Assembly: GCA_003854995.1 (NCBI GenBank)
Contig: RQOI01000078.1
Span: forward strand, 1 to 7,753
Direction: 5' to 3'
DNA length: 7,753 bases
Origin: Candidatus Zhuqueibacterota bacterium
GTDB taxonomy: Bacteria; Zhuqueibacterota; Zhuqueibacteria; Residuimicrobiales; Krinioviventaceae
Positions 7,322 through 7,753 of this stretch are shown here, one piece after another. The stretch's first letter is position 1; each line of letters begins with the position of its first letter. The notes under the pieces were generated by a model. The model worked only from the letters and a program-made list of their open reading frames with translations. It searched no databases and had not been told where the DNA came from. The position numbers were made by a program, and so were the translations under genes.

Positions 7322-7327
7322 TTCGAC

Positions 7328-7478
7328 ATTTCAATGCGAGAAGCATCGGGCACTGAATCCCCCCGTTGTTTGCCGAGCCCCCCTAAGCAAGCAGCTTCAG
7401 TGCCCGTGTTTTATAAAATTGTTCTCCTTCCTCCTTGTTCCATGCAACGAAAAAGCCCCGCTTCCCGGCGGGGCTTTT
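7328..7478 (+). ncRNA. Candidate C-rich small RNA
   Basis: A long hairpin occupies 7347-7406. Stem 1 is CGGGCACTGAA (7347-7357) with TTCAGTGCCCG (7396-7406), 11 perfect pairs. Stem 2 is GTTGTTTGC (7365-7373) with GCAAGCAGC (7387-7395), 9 pairs including two G-U pairs. Stem 2 stacks directly on stem 1 on the 3' side. The only unpaired parts are a 5' bulge (T plus six C, 7358-7364) and a 13-nt loop containing another six C (7378-7383). The two G-U pairs form only in + strand RNA (A-C mismatches on the other strand), which favours + transcription. An unstructured pyrimidine stretch with CCTCCTT (7430-7436) and a strong terminator (7451-7478) follow. No protein gene lies downstream on +, so it is not an obvious riboswitch. 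It matches no RNA family that I recognise. The 5' end is inferred from a weak promoter. An insertion-element remnant with inverted ends is the main alternative. Confidence 0.42.
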
Positions 7479-7490
7479 GTATTTTTACAT
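7451..7490 (+). terminator. Strong intrinsic terminator, probably bidirectional
   Basis: AAAAGCCCCGC (7451-7461) pairs perfectly with GCGGGGCTTTT (7468-7478) around a 6-nt loop. On the + strand it is followed by GTATTTTT and would end the candidate small RNA. On the - strand the stem ends in TTTTT and would back up the tRNA terminator. Confidence 0.88.
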
Positions 7491-7494
7491 GAAA

Positions 7495-7526
7495 TGAAAA
7501 AAGCCTTGCAGGCTTGGCAAGGCTTT
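7495..7526 (-). terminator. Intrinsic terminator of the tRNA-Val gene
   Basis: On the - strand AAAGCCTTGC (7526-7517) pairs perfectly with GCAAGGCTTT (7509-7500) around a 7-nt loop. It runs into a further T tract and starts 6 nt after the tRNA 3' end. The tRNA is therefore probably transcribed alone. Confidence 0.9.
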
Positions 7527-7532
7527 GGCAGG

Positions 7533-7606
7533 TGGGCGGCGGGAGATTTGAACTCTCGACCTCTCGCGTGTGAGGCGAGCGCTCTGAACCGCTGAGCTAG
7601 CCGCCC
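7533..7606 (-). tRNA. tRNA-Val (anticodon CAC)
   Basis: The - strand folds as a complete 74-nt cloverleaf. The acceptor stem is GGGCGGC with GCCGCCC, followed by discriminator A. The D arm is GCTC/GAGC with a 9-nt loop, the anticodon stem is CTCGC/GCGAG, and the loop CTCACAC gives anticodon CAC for the valine codon GUG. The variable loop is AGGTC and the T loop TTCAAAT. The T stem (GAGAG with CTCCC) has one A-C mismatch at 50-64. The 3' CCA is not encoded (CCT follows), so it would be added by nucleotidyltransferase. Confidence 0.96.
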
Positions 7607-7612
7607 GCATCT

Positions 7613-7648
7613 TTTGCTATAATATAGCAAAGTTTTTGGAAAACGCAA
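7613..7648 (-). promoter_or_regulatory. tRNA-Val promoter with overlapping palindrome
   Basis: On the - strand TTGCGT (7648-7643) and TATATT (7626-7621) are 16 bp apart, or TATTAT two bases further gives 18 bp. The -10 box ends 14 nt before the tRNA, so the leader would be about 8 nt. The -10 region lies in a 19-bp palindrome (7613-7631): TTTGCTATA, a central A, then TATAGCAAA. Confidence 0.5.
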
Positions 7649-7753
7649 AAATAAATTTAGAAATAGTGTAAAAGGTCAGTTACAGGTAAAAAAAATAAAA
7701 AAAGACTGGTTTCTCGCAAAAAGAGTTATTATCTTTCCTTATGGAAAGAGCAA
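7649..7753. other. AT-rich end region without a gene
   Basis: No ORF or RNA gene is seen. The stretch has long A runs on the + strand (7688-7703) and a 7-bp hairpin, TCTTTCC with GGAAAGA (7732-7749, TTAT loop). On the - strand that hairpin precedes T-rich sequence by about 30 nt, so it is not a clear terminator. Confidence 0.5.

Noticed and set aside
7347..7406. A miniature insertion element with GGGCACTGAA inverted ends
   Set aside because: No target duplication flanks the arms, the length is only 60 bp, and the strand-specific G-U pairs fit RNA better. It remains the main alternative.
7278..7595. A 105-codon + strand ORF spanning the small RNA candidate, terminators and tRNA
   Set aside because: It reads through two strong terminators and the antisense of a tRNA; its end (GDLNSRPLACEASALNR) is the usual spurious translation of antisense tRNA.

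Overview
The window looks like bacterial chromosome from the FCB superphylum (Bacteroidota, Calditrichota, KSB1 or a similar lineage). The main clue is the secreted CotH-like protein, which ends in a NYPNPFNP-type sorting tail. A secreted M64 'IgA peptidase' family protein, also common in that group, agrees with this. GC content is moderate, and ribosome binding sites are mostly good AGGAG-like sequences. I cannot name the species.

Layout, left to right. (1) The C-terminal part of a methionine sulfoxide reductase A (to 425) is followed after 31 bp by a secreted CotH-kinase-like protein with a type IX secretion tail (457-2601) and a good intrinsic terminator. (2) A small DUF202 membrane protein (2746-3015) is followed by a possible 44-residue ORF. 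That ORF overlaps the start of an L-fucose/L-arabinose isomerase-like enzyme (3158-4558). After 52 bp comes a Tat-exported aldo/keto reductase (4611-5558). These genes are all on the + strand and tightly spaced, and the isomerase and reductase probably form one sugar-related unit whose substrate cannot be read from sequence. (3) A secreted M64 family metallopeptidase (6977-5568, - strand) converges on the reductase with only 9 bp between stop codons. (4) From 6978 to 7532 there is no convincing protein gene. This stretch holds a possible M64 promoter, a weak 73-codon ORF, a hairpin, and a striking C-rich stem-loop followed by a strong terminator, which I read as a candidate small RNA. (5) A tRNA-Val(CAC) gene on the - strand (7606-7533) has its own terminator and a promoter whose -10 region lies inside a 19-bp palindrome. 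The remaining ~120 bases are AT-rich with no gene seen.

Overall this is mostly ordinary chromosome with an envelope/secretion flavour: one protein with a T9SS tail, one Tat-exported enzyme and one exported peptidase. The part most worth following up is the candidate small RNA at about 7328-7478. It shows two C6 tracts, both in unpaired regions of one hairpin, and a CCUCCUU anti-Shine-Dalgarno segment just before a terminator.
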